From Sulfuriferula sp. AH1 (lineage in GTDB: Bacteria; Pseudomonadota; Gammaproteobacteria; Burkholderiales; Sulfuriferulaceae), in NCBI RefSeq assembly GCF_002162035.1, contig NZ_CP021138.1, positions 124,001 to 188,000 on the forward strand: a stretch of DNA of 64,000 bases, written 5' to 3'. A program made the translations under genes and the position numbers. Below are positions 25,328-33,423 of the stretch, piece by piece (the stretch's first letter is position 1; the number at the start of each line of letters is the position of its first letter). The notes under the pieces are model-generated. The model was not told the DNA's origin. It saw nothing but the letters and a program-made list of their open reading frames with translations, and did not search any database.

Positions 25328-26592
25328 GCCGGCAACTTGCCCAGTAATGGCAGGCGTACGGCGACATGTGCCCCGCCGCCTTCCCGGCTGAGCAGCGCGA
25401 CGCTGCCGCCGTGGCGTTCTATGCTGGCGTTGGCCAGGAACAGGCCGATACCGAAACCGCCCTGCTCGCGTTTGGTGGTAAAGAATACGGCGCCGCTCAA
25501 GGCGTCTTCGCTGAACCCGGTGCCGCGATCGAGGATGTCGATTTGCAGCGCCTGCTCATCCCAGTCGACTTCGATTTCCACCTGATTGCTGCCAGCATCG
25601 GCGGCGTTGTTGCACAGGTTGAGCAGCGCCTGATTCAGGCTGTCTTCAGCCATGACGGCGGGTGTCGGCGATTTGCCCGGCCAGCGTGCGGTTACCTGTA
25701 CCTGCGGGCGCATCAGCTGCCATTGTTCCAGTAGCTTGCCCAGCCAGAGATCGACGCTCACGGCCGAGCCGCTTTCGGTGCGTCCGCTTTCGCCGACGCT
25801 GGTGAGCCGGGTGAGGATGGTTTTGCAGGCCGCCACCTGGTTACGCAGAATCTGCAGCGATTGGGTGAGCTCGGCATCGTCCGGATAGTCATGCTGCAAT
25901 TCGCTGGCGACGATGTTCATTGTCGCCAGCGGCGTCGATAATTCATGCGCGGCGCCTGCGGCCAGACTGCCGAGCGCCACGATCTGTTCGTCATGCAGGC
26001 GGGTTTCGCGGATACGGGCCAAAGCCAGGTCGCGCTGGCGGATCGAATTGGCCATCCTGCCGATGAAATACGCGATCAGCAGTGCGCTGACGATGAAGTT
26101 GAGCCACATGCCCGCCAGATGCAGGGAGAATTCGACGGCGCCCGGCGGCAGGCTCAGAGGCACAAACAACTGCGTGAGCAGCGAGTAGGCGCTGATGCTG
26201 AGTACGGTCATCGCCCAGGCGAAGGCCACAGGCAGCGTGGTGGCGGCAATGATGATAGGCAGCAGGTACAGCGACACGAATGGGTTGCTGGCGCCGCCGC
26301 TGTAATACAGCAACAGGGTAAGTGCCGCCATGTCAGCCACCAGCTGGATGAAAAACTCCAGTGCGGTCACCGGCCATGGCTGCGCCAGCCGCAGCCAGGT
26401 CGCGATGTTGAGTAGCGTCAGCATGCCGATTACCGTGAGCATGGCGGTAATCGGCAGCGCGATATCAAGGCCGTAATACACCACTGCCAATGCCAGTAAT
26501 TGCCCGGCAATGGCATACAGGCGCAACATGAACAGATTGCGCAACATGCCTTCTACAGGCACGGTGGACAGGCTTTGAGCGGGGATGATCAT
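25324..26592 (-). CDS. regB: Redox sensor histidine kinase RegB (PrrB/ActS family)
   Basis: This is a 422-residue membrane kinase with about six transmembrane helices in the first 180 residues. The quinone-sensing motif GGASNPF (residues 99-105) is intact. The H-box has His216 (GAAHELSTPLA), and the redox-active cysteine of the family is probably Cys256 (NQVAACKTIL). N and G boxes follow (NLCNNAADAG, and GFGIGLFLA). It phosphorylates RegA under reducing conditions. A perfect palindrome resembling a RegA box lies 40 bp upstream, which suggests autoregulation. Confidence 0.93.
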   Translation of the reverse strand: MIIPAQSLSTVPVEGMLRNLFMLRLYAIAGQLLALAVVYYGLDIALPITAMLTVIGMLTLLNIATWLRLAQPWPVTALEFFIQLVADMAALTLLLYYSGGASNPFVSLYLLPIIIAATTLPVAFAWAMTVLSISAYSLLTQLFVPLSLPPGAVEFSLHLAGMWLNFIVSALLIAYFIGRMANSIRQRDLALARIRETRLHDEQIVALGSLAAGAAHELSTPLATMNIVASELQHDYPDDAELTQSLQILRNQVAACKTILTRLTSVGESGRTESGSAVSVDLWLGKLLEQWQLMRPQVQVTARWPGKSPTPAVMAEDSLNQALLNLCNNAADAGSNQVEIEVDWDEQALQIDILDRGTGFSEDALSGAVFFTTKREQGGFGIGLFLANASIERHGGSVALLSREGGGAHVAVRLPLLGKLPA

Positions 26593-26631
26593 GCTGATAT
26601 TCTACCTGCGTTCATCGGTTTAACGTCAAAG

Positions 26632-26648
26632 TGCGACAATTTGTCGCA
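26632..26648. promoter_or_regulatory. Putative RegA box in the regB/PCuAC intergenic region
   Basis: The 17-bp perfect palindrome TGCGACAA-T-TTGTCGCA fits the GCGNC-N5-GNCGC pattern reported for RegA/PrrA/RegR binding. It lies between divergent regB and the copper chaperone gene, about 40 and 60 bp from their starts. Confidence 0.6.
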
Positions 26649-26708
26649 TTCCCTTTGCGCGCTTGGGGCGCAACAATACTGTTTTGTATCCTGTTTTGAG
26701 GAGCGGTG

Positions 26709-27140
26709 ATGAAATATCTGGTGATTTTGGTAGGGATGCTGTGTACGCAAATTGCATTGGCAGCTGATGTGAAGGTTGAGCATGCGTGGATGCGGGCGAC
26801 GGCGCCGGGACAGGAAGTGGCAGGCGCCTTCATGGACATTACCAGTGCCGCTGATGCCAGACTGGTGGGGGTGAGCACCCCGGCTGCCGGTACTGCGCAA
26901 TTGCATACCATGAGCATGAATGGCGGTGTGATGGAAATGCGCGAAATGAAAGAGATTGCACTGCCCGGGCATAAAACGGTGAAGCTGTCGCCGGGCGGGC
27001 TGCATATCATGCTGTTCGATCTCAAGCAGGCGATGAAGCCAGGTGACGTGATCCCGGTCACGCTGGATATCGCCACCTCCCCCCGGCACCATGAAAAGGT
27101 TGAAGTAAAAGTCGAAGTGCGTGATCTGGGGGGCCATTAA
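26709..27140 (+). CDS. Periplasmic copper chaperone PCu(A)C
   Basis: This is a 143-residue exported protein of the PCu(A)C (DUF461) family, which carries Cu(I) to cytochrome oxidase assembly factors. A signal peptide ends at ALAAD. The copper motif is present: HTMSMNGGVMEMREM supplies the first His and Met ligands, and GLHIML supplies the second His-X-Met. The start at 26709 was preferred over a GTG three bases earlier because of the GAGGAG site upstream. It faces regB across a shared putative RegA site. Confidence 0.92.
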   Translation: MKYLVILVGMLCTQIALAADVKVEHAWMRATAPGQEVAGAFMDITSAADARLVGVSTPAAGTAQLHTMSMNGGVMEMREMKEIALPGHKTVKLSPGGLHIMLFDLKQAMKPGDVIPVTLDIATSPRHHEKVEVKVEVRDLGGH

Positions 27141-27216
27141 AACCGGCTTGACGAATTGCTCTGTCACAGATTAGGCGTAATATCGGGTTTCTGCCTTGTA
27201 ATGTGATTGGAGCCGC

Positions 27217-27771
27217 ATGCTGAATGTGCCGAACACGATCAGTCTGTTTCGCCTGTTATTGGTACCGCTGGTCGTTTATCTGCTTGGGCGATCGGCTTAC
27301 GCTTATGCGCTGGCGGTGTTCCTGTTGGCAAGCCTGAGCGATGGCATCGATGGCTGGATCGCCCGGCACTATGATCTGCGTACGCCATTCGGCGCGCTGA
27401 TCGACCCGGTGGCGGACAAGCTGATTATCTTGTCCTGCTTGCTGATGCTGACCTGGCTGGCGTTGATTCCGCTGTGGCTGACCGCAGCCATGCTGGCACG
27501 GGATATGGTCATCGTGTCCGGTGCGTTCGCGTACCGGCACCTGATCGGGCATATAGAAATCACGCCGACCTTGCTGGGCAAGACGCATATCGCCCTGGAA
27601 TTCGGGCTGCTATGCCTGGTGCTGGCCAATGCAGCGACGGTCATCGCCATTGCAGAATGGCTGCCCGGACTGTTCATGCTGGTGTTTGCGACCGCCGTGT
27701 TGTCAGGCGTGCAATACGTCTGGATCTGGGGCCGCAAAACGGCGCGGTTTCTGGCTGACAAGCCGCATTGA
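27217..27771 (+). CDS. CDP-alcohol phosphatidyltransferase (PgsA-like)
   Basis: This is a 184-residue integral membrane enzyme with four to six helices. The family signature D-X2-D-G-X2-A-R-X8-G-X3-D-X3-D is complete in SDGIDGWIARHYDLRTPFGA followed by LIDPVADK. The best guess is phosphatidylglycerophosphate synthase, which makes the precursor of phosphatidylglycerol. Cardiolipin-type members with the same motif cannot be excluded. The N-terminus NVPNTISLFRLLLVP is typical of PgsA. It stands alone between the copper chaperone and a convergent cNMP-domain gene. Confidence 0.85.
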   Translation: MLNVPNTISLFRLLLVPLVVYLLGRSAYAYALAVFLLASLSDGIDGWIARHYDLRTPFGALIDPVADKLIILSCLLMLTWLALIPLWLTAAMLARDMVIVSGAFAYRHLIGHIEITPTLLGKTHIALEFGLLCLVLANAATVIAIAEWLPGLFMLVFATAVLSGVQYVWIWGRKTARFLADKPH

Positions 27772-27783
27772 CAGCGTTTGAAT

Positions 27784-28149
27784 TTAAAGCAGCTTGTTGG
27801 CGTTGCGCAGCCGCGTTGCAATGACGCGCATGACGTGAACCGCGAAATTGGGCGTATTCTGAATCAGGAAATGAAAGCGTTTGGCATCGATAGGTGCGAG
27901 TTTGCACTCAGTTGTCGTGGTGACGCTGGCCGAACGCGGTGCGGCATCTTCAACCAGCGACATTTCGCCGAGCAGCGCGCCGGTCTGGGCTTGCTCGACT
28001 ATTTTGCCACGCACCGAGATGTCCGCTGTGCCGGATACCAGCACGTACATCACATCGCCCTGCTCGCCTTCGGTAAACAGCGTATGGCCTGCCGGGACGC
28101 AGAGTAAATCGGTTTCATGATGAAACAGGTTTGCGGGTTCGAATTTCAT
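27784..28149 (-). CDS. Stand-alone cyclic-nucleotide-binding-domain protein
   Basis: This is a 121-residue protein made up of one cNMP-binding (CAP_ED) domain: the entry strand PAGHTLFTEGEQGDVMYVLVSG, then the phosphate-binding-cassette region GALLGEMSLVEDAAPRSASVTT with Glu and Arg in the expected places. There is no DNA-binding or enzymatic domain. It may bind cAMP or cGMP and act on a partner, or be a structural relic. Divergent transcription from the CHRD gene shares about 200 bp of control DNA, which contains an FNR-like sequence. Confidence 0.85.
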   Translation of the reverse strand: MKFEPANLFHHETDLLCVPAGHTLFTEGEQGDVMYVLVSGTADISVRGKIVEQAQTGALLGEMSLVEDAAPRSASVTTTTECKLAPIDAKRFHFLIQNTPNFAVHVMRVIATRLRNANKLL

Positions 28150-28260
28150 GGCGGGCCTGATGTATTTTAATTAATGCGTTGATTATATAGCCCCTGTTCG
28201 CATCAGGGCAACTTGCCGTCTGTTTGTTAGCGCACAGACGAAATTCGACAAGAGTGTAAT

Positions 28261-28274
28261 TTGATAAGACTCAA
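28261..28274. promoter_or_regulatory. FNR/CRP-like palindrome upstream of the CHRD gene
   Basis: TTGATAAGACTCAA matches the FNR consensus TTGAT-N4-ATCAA at nine of ten positions. It lies 76 bp before the CHRD start and about 110 bp from the divergent cNMP gene. A small hairpin (28274-28290) adjoins it. Confidence 0.4.
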
Positions 28275-28349
28275 TGAGGAGTCCCCTCATGAGGTGCGGA
28301 TGCAATTCGCGCAGACTTGGCTGATGGATTAACTAATGGAGGTAATCAA

Positions 28350-28787
28350 ATGAATCTAATATTTCGTAACCCTCGTACCGTTTTCGCCGCTGCAGTCATG
28401 GTAGCCGGCATGCTGGCTGGCAGTGCCAATGCGGCTGATGCCGGTGCAACCATGGTTAAATTAAGCGGTAGTCAGGAGGTGCCTGCGGTGGAAACGGCTG
28501 CATCGGGCAGCGGCAAGATCACAGTGGGCGCGGACAAATCGGTCAGCGGCAGCGTGACTACTTACGGCATCGTCGGCACCATGGCGCACATTCATCAGGC
28601 AGCCCCTGGCCATAATGGCTCGGTGATCATCCCGCTGCAGCAGGCCGCGGCCAATGTCTGGTCGGTGCCTGCCGGTGCGAAACTTACCGATGAACAGTAC
28701 AAGAGCTATAAAGCAGGCGATCTTTACGTCAATGTGCATAGCAAGATACACCCTGACGGCGAGATCCGCGGCCAGTTGAAACCCTAG
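28350..28787 (+). CDS. CHRD-domain exported protein
   Basis: This is a 145-residue protein with a Sec signal peptide ending near GSANAADAG and one CHRD domain (SGSQEVPAVETAASGSG, then AHIHQAAPGHNG and VNVHSKIHPDGEIRGQL). CHRD domains are immunoglobulin-like and were first described in chordin. The bacterial exported versions have no agreed function. His-rich loops suggest possible metal binding, which would suit the copper-related neighbours. The start has a GGAGG ribosome-binding site. A strong hairpin follows 8 bp after the stop. Confidence 0.85.
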   Translation: MNLIFRNPRTVFAAAVMVAGMLAGSANAADAGATMVKLSGSQEVPAVETAASGSGKITVGADKSVSGSVTTYGIVGTMAHIHQAAPGHNGSVIIPLQQAAANVWSVPAGAKLTDEQYKSYKAGDLYVNVHSKIHPDGEIRGQLKP

Positions 28788-28795
28788 CGGTTCCC

Positions 28796-28831
28796 GCCCT
28801 GCTCCCGGTTGTTCGCAGCCGGGAGCAGGGC
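28796..28831. terminator. Bidirectional hairpin with TTCG tetraloop
   Basis: A 16-bp stem (28796-28811 with 28816-28831, one T.G pair) is closed by a TTCG loop. It sits between the convergent CHRD and TonB-receptor genes. There is no clear T-run, but the stem is very stable. Confidence 0.75.
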
Positions 28832-28839
28832 GTTGAAAG

Positions 28840-30879
28840 CTACCAGGTGTAATCCACGCTCAGGTAGGCGGAACGACCCATGCCCGGCAGTTGCCCGCCT
28901 ACGGCGATGACGCTGTTGGCGACGCGGTTGATGCCGCCCAAGTGGTCGTAATAGAGTTTGTCGAACACGTTCTCGATACCTGCGGCAAAGCGCCACGCCT
29001 TATTGGCTTGCCAGCGCGTACGCAGATTGACGATACCGTAGCCGCTGGTGGGCAGTTCACCGTTATAGGCGGCGACGTCATTCTGGCGCTGGGCGAGATT
29101 CCATTCGATGCGATTCAGCCATTTGCCAGCCTGATAGTCTCCATAAAGGCGAGCGCTGAGCGGGGCGATACGGTAAAGATTGTCGCCGTTGCCGGTGTTC
29201 CTGCCGCGTACGTAACTGAGCGTGCCGCCCAGATTCAGCCTGGCGCTTACCCGGTATGCGGCGGCCAGATCGATGCCATAGAGTTCGGCATCGATGTTCT
29301 GATATTGCAATACCGGTTTGCCGCCGATGATCACGCCGGTCGATGTGCCCTGGATGTAATCGGTGACGCGGTTGTAATAAACCAGCGGCTTGATTTGCCA
29401 GACATCGGTTTTCCATTCCGTCGCTGCGGTGAGCTGGTGCGATACTTCCGGCTTGAGATCGATGTTGCCCAGATAGTTGTAACCGTCGGCTTGCCCTGCG
29501 CTGGATTGTCCGGATGACCACAGATAGCGTTCCAGTATGCTCGGCGAGCGGGTTTTGCGCGCCAGTCCGAATTCGTAGCTATGTGCGGCTCCGGCGCGGT
29601 ATCGGGCAAGCAAGGTGGCGTCCATGTTGTAATCTGTGCGCTGATGGTCAATGGCGTTGAAGTTGGTCTGCACCAGCTGGCTGGCCGAGCTGGTGGCGCT
29701 ATAGCCATATACGATGTCGTCGGTGTTCATGCTCACCATGTCGCCGCGCGCACCGGCCAGCAGCTTCCATTGCGGGGCGATCGCGCCCTGCCATTCGCCA
29801 TAGGCGCCGAAGCGGTTGCGGCTGCTGTTATTGAACATGTCCTTGCGGCTGGCTGCATTGCCCAACGCCTGTGAATAAGCATTGAATTCGTTGGTGAGGT
29901 ATTCCACGCCGTATTTGAAATTGCCTGTTTTGCTGCCCAGCGTCACGCCGATATTGCGGCTGGTGGCCGGCGCGAACATTTTCATGCCGCTATTGGGGCG
30001 CAGGCTGTAGTTGTCCATCATGTGGTCGATATTGTGGCTGTAGATGCGTGCTTCGACTGCGCCCAGCGCGGTGTTGCCGCGGTAGCTTAATGCCGCCTTG
30101 CTGGCGTCGTCGCTGACCATGTCCATCGGCAGTGCGGGGGTGCCGGCGTCACGCGTGTGATGCCGGCCGACATCCAGGCGCAATTCGCCCGATTCGACCT
30201 TCCGTGCCCAGTAAAGGTCATGGCGCGTCGTGTTGAAGCCGGTATCGCTGACCGTGCCGCGCGGAGTCGTGTAATTGTGAGCGATGATCTGCTCGCCGCG
30301 GTAACCCAGGCTGGTATCCTGATTAGCCGTGCCCAGACTGGCGCCGATGTTGGTCGCATCGTTAGCGCTGCTGTAGCCGCCGTGCACTCTGGCTTGCGGA
30401 ACGAATGCAGGCCCCTGGGCGAATACTGCCGGGGCGGTATTCGCGATCACCGTCCCGGCGATGCTGTCGCCACCCAACGAAACCGGAGTGATTCCGGCAA
30501 TGACATCCAGTTGCGTCAGGCTGTCCAGAGGTGCGTAATGCAGCGGCGGGTCCATGTGGTTAGGGCAGGCTGGCGTGATCTCCATGCCATCTACCATGAT
30601 CTTGACGCGTTCGTTGTAGAGTCCATGCAATTGCACGATGCCGGTTTGCTGGCCGTTTCGCACTACCGCAGCACCCGGCGCCTGCTGCAGCCAGTTGGCG
30701 ACGTCCTGCCCGTTATCGGCCCCGAGTGCGCCGGTGTCGATGCGGCTGGTGTTGAGCGTGCTGGATGCAGAGGGGGCGGTCACCGTGACATCCGGCAGCC
30801 GGTAGGCGTCATCCGCCATCGCCAGACCGGGTAACGCCAGACTGAGCGCGGCCCATAGCGCGCGAGGTTGGAATTCCAT
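28840..30879 (-). CDS. TonB-dependent copper receptor (OprC/NosA-like)
   Basis: This is a 679-residue outer-membrane receptor. The signal peptide ends at GLAMADD. The plug domain spans about residues 30-160 and a 22-strand barrel follows, ending in the aromatic residue W. The plug contains CPNHMDPPLHY with the Cys105-X3-Met109 pair, which in Pseudomonas OprC binds copper, and the plug motif resembles NosA. It probably imports copper or is needed for copper-enzyme maturation. A RegA-like palindrome lies 55 bp upstream. PCu(A)C 2 kb away fits a copper-supply set. Confidence 0.88.
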   Translation of the reverse strand: MEFQPRALWAALSLALPGLAMADDAYRLPDVTVTAPSASSTLNTSRIDTGALGADNGQDVANWLQQAPGAAVVRNGQQTGIVQLHGLYNERVKIMVDGMEITPACPNHMDPPLHYAPLDSLTQLDVIAGITPVSLGGDSIAGTVIANTAPAVFAQGPAFVPQARVHGGYSSANDATNIGASLGTANQDTSLGYRGEQIIAHNYTTPRGTVSDTGFNTTRHDLYWARKVESGELRLDVGRHHTRDAGTPALPMDMVSDDASKAALSYRGNTALGAVEARIYSHNIDHMMDNYSLRPNSGMKMFAPATSRNIGVTLGSKTGNFKYGVEYLTNEFNAYSQALGNAASRKDMFNNSSRNRFGAYGEWQGAIAPQWKLLAGARGDMVSMNTDDIVYGYSATSSASQLVQTNFNAIDHQRTDYNMDATLLARYRAGAAHSYEFGLARKTRSPSILERYLWSSGQSSAGQADGYNYLGNIDLKPEVSHQLTAATEWKTDVWQIKPLVYYNRVTDYIQGTSTGVIIGGKPVLQYQNIDAELYGIDLAAAYRVSARLNLGGTLSYVRGRNTGNGDNLYRIAPLSARLYGDYQAGKWLNRIEWNLAQRQNDVAAYNGELPTSGYGIVNLRTRWQANKAWRFAAGIENVFDKLYYDHLGGINRVANSVIAVGGQLPGMGRSAYLSVDYTW

Positions 30880-30934
30880 GGCTCATCCTTCAGGTAAAGC
30901 CATGCATGGTAATGACAGCGAGTCTATCGGGGAA

Positions 30935-30951
30935 TGTGACAAATTGCCGCA
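30935..30951. promoter_or_regulatory. Second putative RegA box, before the copper receptor
   Basis: TGTGACAAATTGCCGCA reads on the minus strand as TGCGGCAATTTGTCACA. It fits GCGNC-N5-GNCGC with one mismatch and shares the AATTTGTC core with the site at 26632. It lies between the divergent copper receptor and rhodanese genes. Confidence 0.5.
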
Positions 30952-31026
30952 TTGGACGCATGGCTTGACCCGGCGTTATATTTAAAACAATATATCGTTT
31001 TTGGCATTCACGGAAAGTGAGCGATC

Positions 31027-31452
31027 ATGTCTGGCCCCAAAGAGTCGGCTGTCAACGACAGTCTGGAAATTTCAGTTCCAACTGCGCTGGAACTGGTGCG
31101 ATTAAACCTGGCATGTCTGCTAGATATCCGCCAGCCGTTCGAGCTGGAGTCCGAGGGCGAGATCGCATCGGCAGTCGCGTTGCCGCTGTTCCAGTTCAAG
31201 AAATCGCTGGGCCACGCACTGAATGAAGAGGAACAGGAACTGCTCGATGCCGACCTGCCCAGCCAGCAGGACACTCAGCATTTCTTCAACCTGATTAACG
31301 GGCTGCATTACGACAAGGATTACATCCTGATCTGCGTGTGCAACAGCGGACGGCGAAGCCTGCATGCCGCGCAATTGCTCCGGGCGTTGGGATACCGGCG
31401 CGGATTTTCCTTGCGCGGCGGCTTTCGGGCGCTGCAAGAACCGGCCGGATAA
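31027..31452 (+). CDS. Rhodanese-domain protein
   Basis: This is a 141-residue single-domain rhodanese (sulfurtransferase). The active-site loop is CNSGRRS with catalytic Cys105; a further cysteine (Cys103) precedes it. The N-terminal part LVRLNLACLLDIRQPFEL fits the conserved LIDVR-type strand. An insert of about 40 residues between the two (LNEEEQELLDADLPS) is longer than usual. It may transfer sulfane sulfur or reduce a metalloid. It is divergent from the copper receptor. Confidence 0.88.
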   Translation: MSGPKESAVNDSLEISVPTALELVRLNLACLLDIRQPFELESEGEIASAVALPLFQFKKSLGHALNEEEQELLDADLPSQQDTQHFFNLINGLHYDKDYILICVCNSGRRSLHAAQLLRALGYRRGFSLRGGFRALQEPAG

Positions 31453-31477
31453 GCAGGTGCCACCCAGCCAGTCGGGG

Positions 31478-31972
31478 TTACAGGCCCAGTTCGCTTAATC
31501 CGGGATGGTCGTCCGGTCGCCGCCCTTGCGGCCAGTGAAATTTGCGCTCGGATGCGGCAATGGCCAAGTCGTTGATGCTGGCATAACGGCGCTGCATCAG
31601 GCCGTGTACGTCGAATTCCCAGTTTTCGTTGCCGTAAGCGCGGAACCAGTTATTGTCGGCATCGCGCCATTCATAGGCAAAGCGGACCGCGATGCGGTTG
31701 CCGTCGAACGCCCATAATTCCTTGATAAGCCGGTAGTCCAATTCGCGTTGCCACTTGCGGGTGAGGAAGGCAACGATCTGTTCGCGGCCCTGCGGAAACT
31801 CGCTGCGGTTGCGCCATTGGCTGTCAACGGTATAGGCCATTGCAACGCGCAGCGGGTCACGGCTGTTCCAGCCGTCTTCGGCCATGCGCACTTTCTGGAT
31901 GGCGGTTTCCCGCGTAAAGGGCGGGCATGGTGGGCGGGTTGCGCTGGTGGTATGGAGAGTTGCTGCGTTCAT
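31478..31972 (-). CDS. DUF1348 (NTF2-like) protein
   Basis: This is a 164-residue NTF2-like protein of the DUF1348 family. Characteristic text is [18 protein letters not shown], then [24 protein letters not shown], and [20 protein letters not shown]. The family is often found with oxidoreductases, and its function is unsettled. The start at 31972 avoids a long unconserved extension into the GST gene. It follows GST by 23 bp, so the two are probably cotranscribed. Confidence 0.88.
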   Translation of the reverse strand: MNAATLHTTSATRPPCPPFTRETAIQKVRMAEDGWNSRDPLRVAMAYTVDSQWRNRSEFPQGREQIVAFLTRKWQRELDYRLIKELWAFDGNRIAVRFAYEWRDADNNWFRAYGNENWEFDVHGLMQRRYASINDLAIAASERKFHWPQGRRPDDHPGLSELGL

Positions 31973-31995
31973 GGGTGTCCTCGTCAGGTATGCAA

Positions 31996-32610
31996 TCAGG
32001 CTGTTGCCGCGGGTGCCCACATGCCGGGCATACCCACATAATGTTCGAGTGACTGAATCCGGCCCAGCCAGCCGGTAATGGCCGGGTACGGCTGCACATC
32101 GAGCCTGGCTTCGGGCGCCAGCGCAAGGTAGGGGTACACGGCGATATCCGCAATACTGATCTGGTCGCCTGCCAGCCATTGCTGGCGGGCCAGTTGCGCT
32201 TGCAGGATGCCAAGCAGATTTGCTGAGGTCTGTTGCGCTTCGGCCAGATTGATATCGCGTCCGAATTTGTGATGCATGCGTAACAAGCCCGGCCCGCGTG
32301 CGACTTCGTTGGCGGCGGTGGAGAGCCATGCCATCACCTGCGCCATGGCTGCGGGTGCCAGCGGCAGCCAGTGCTCGGCGCCGTATTGACGGGCCAGGTA
32401 GACCAGTACGGCCTGACTGTCGCGAATGACGATATCGCCGTCTTCCAGCACCGGCACCTGCCCGAACGGGTTTTTTGCCAGGAAAGCTGCGGATTTGTGC
32501 TCGCCCTCCTGTCCGTTCAGTGCCACGCTTTCATATTTCAGGCCGAGCAAGGACAGCATCAGTCTGGCTTTGTGGCTCTGTCCGGAGCGCGGGAATTCAT
32601 AAAGTTTCAT
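31996..32610 (-). CDS. Glutathione S-transferase family protein
   Basis: This is a 204-residue GST-fold protein. The thioredoxin-like N-terminal half ([42 protein letters not shown]) contains the glutathione-binding VPVLED/DSQA motif. The C-terminal half is all-helical and has the N-capping motif [12 protein letters not shown]. It probably conjugates glutathione to electrophiles or reduces peroxides; the substrate is unknown. It belongs to the three-gene leftward set facing a LysR regulator. Confidence 0.92.
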   Translation of the reverse strand: MKLYEFPRSGQSHKARLMLSLLGLKYESVALNGQEGEHKSAAFLAKNPFGQVPVLEDGDIVIRDSQAVLVYLARQYGAEHWLPLAPAAMAQVMAWLSTAANEVARGPGLLRMHHKFGRDINLAEAQQTSANLLGILQAQLARQQWLAGDQISIADIAVYPYLALAPEARLDVQPYPAITGWLGRIQSLEHYVGMPGMWAPAATA

Positions 32611-32656
32611 ACTGTTTTCTCCTGTTTACTGGCTTGGGCTGAGGGGGTGTCTGCGT

Positions 32657-33247
32657 TCAATTATCATGCAATTCGCTGTCAGCCGGTGGCACGAGCTGCA
32701 TATGCGGGATTCTGGATTTGCAGTTGCCATATACCTGCTCTGTGGTGACGCGGACATAGCGTTGCGCGAGCGGCCAGATGTCGGCATATGCCGATTGCGT
32801 TTCCACGATCTCCGCCTGCCCGTTCAGGCGCACGCGTGTGCTCGACTGGAAATCGATGAACAGCATGCCGATGTGGCCATTAACGATAATGTTGCCCAGC
32901 GAGTTGTATAGCCTGTTGCCGCGATAATCCGGAAATATCAGTGTTTTGCTATCCAGCACTTTGGTCAGCGGGTAGGGCTGTCCGGCAATATTGTGTTCGC
33001 GCCCGCGAAAGCTGCAATCGCATTCGCCTGCGGTATTTGCGGTGGCGATGAAAAAGAATGGCAGGTTTTCGATAAATTCGACGAGGCTGGATGGAATGTT
33101 GTTATGGAACATGCTGTTAAGCCTGTGCGCATCCCAGACGCCTTCAGCGCCAAAACGTAGTTGTGCCGCCAGTTCGCCATCGTGCAGCAAAGTGCTGACT
33201 GGATGTGGGGCAGGTGTGGGTTGCCGGTTTTCCGTGGGCTGGGTCAT
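32657..33247 (-). CDS. Pyridoxamine 5'-phosphate oxidase-family flavoprotein
   Basis: This is a 196-residue split-barrel flavin-binding protein. Typical parts are FIENLPFFFIATANTAGECDCSFRG and IFPDYRGNRLYNSLGNI, and GHIGMLFIDF follows. It is not the classical PdxH but the broader FMN-binding family that includes heme- and F420-related proteins and general reductases. The C-terminal CKSRIPHMQLVPP is common to this subgroup. It is the first gene of the leftward set facing the LysR regulator, 176 bp apart. Confidence 0.88.
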   Translation of the reverse strand: MTQPTENRQPTPAPHPVSTLLHDGELAAQLRFGAEGVWDAHRLNSMFHNNIPSSLVEFIENLPFFFIATANTAGECDCSFRGREHNIAGQPYPLTKVLDSKTLIFPDYRGNRLYNSLGNIIVNGHIGMLFIDFQSSTRVRLNGQAEIVETQSAYADIWPLAQRYVRVTTEQVYGNCKSRIPHMQLVPPADSELHDN

Positions 33248-33423
33248 GGTTAAGTTCCTTGTAGGCTTTGACGCTAACTTTGCCTGAATTCAGCTGCAGG
33301 CAGAATAGTCAGTACCAGCAATTTACTATTGCATAAATCGGAATAATTCTTGAGGATGTTTGGCATGGATTTATCATTGCCGGCAATAATCATCGGGTAA
33401 TTGTCGCGCTTCAGGAGCCGTGT

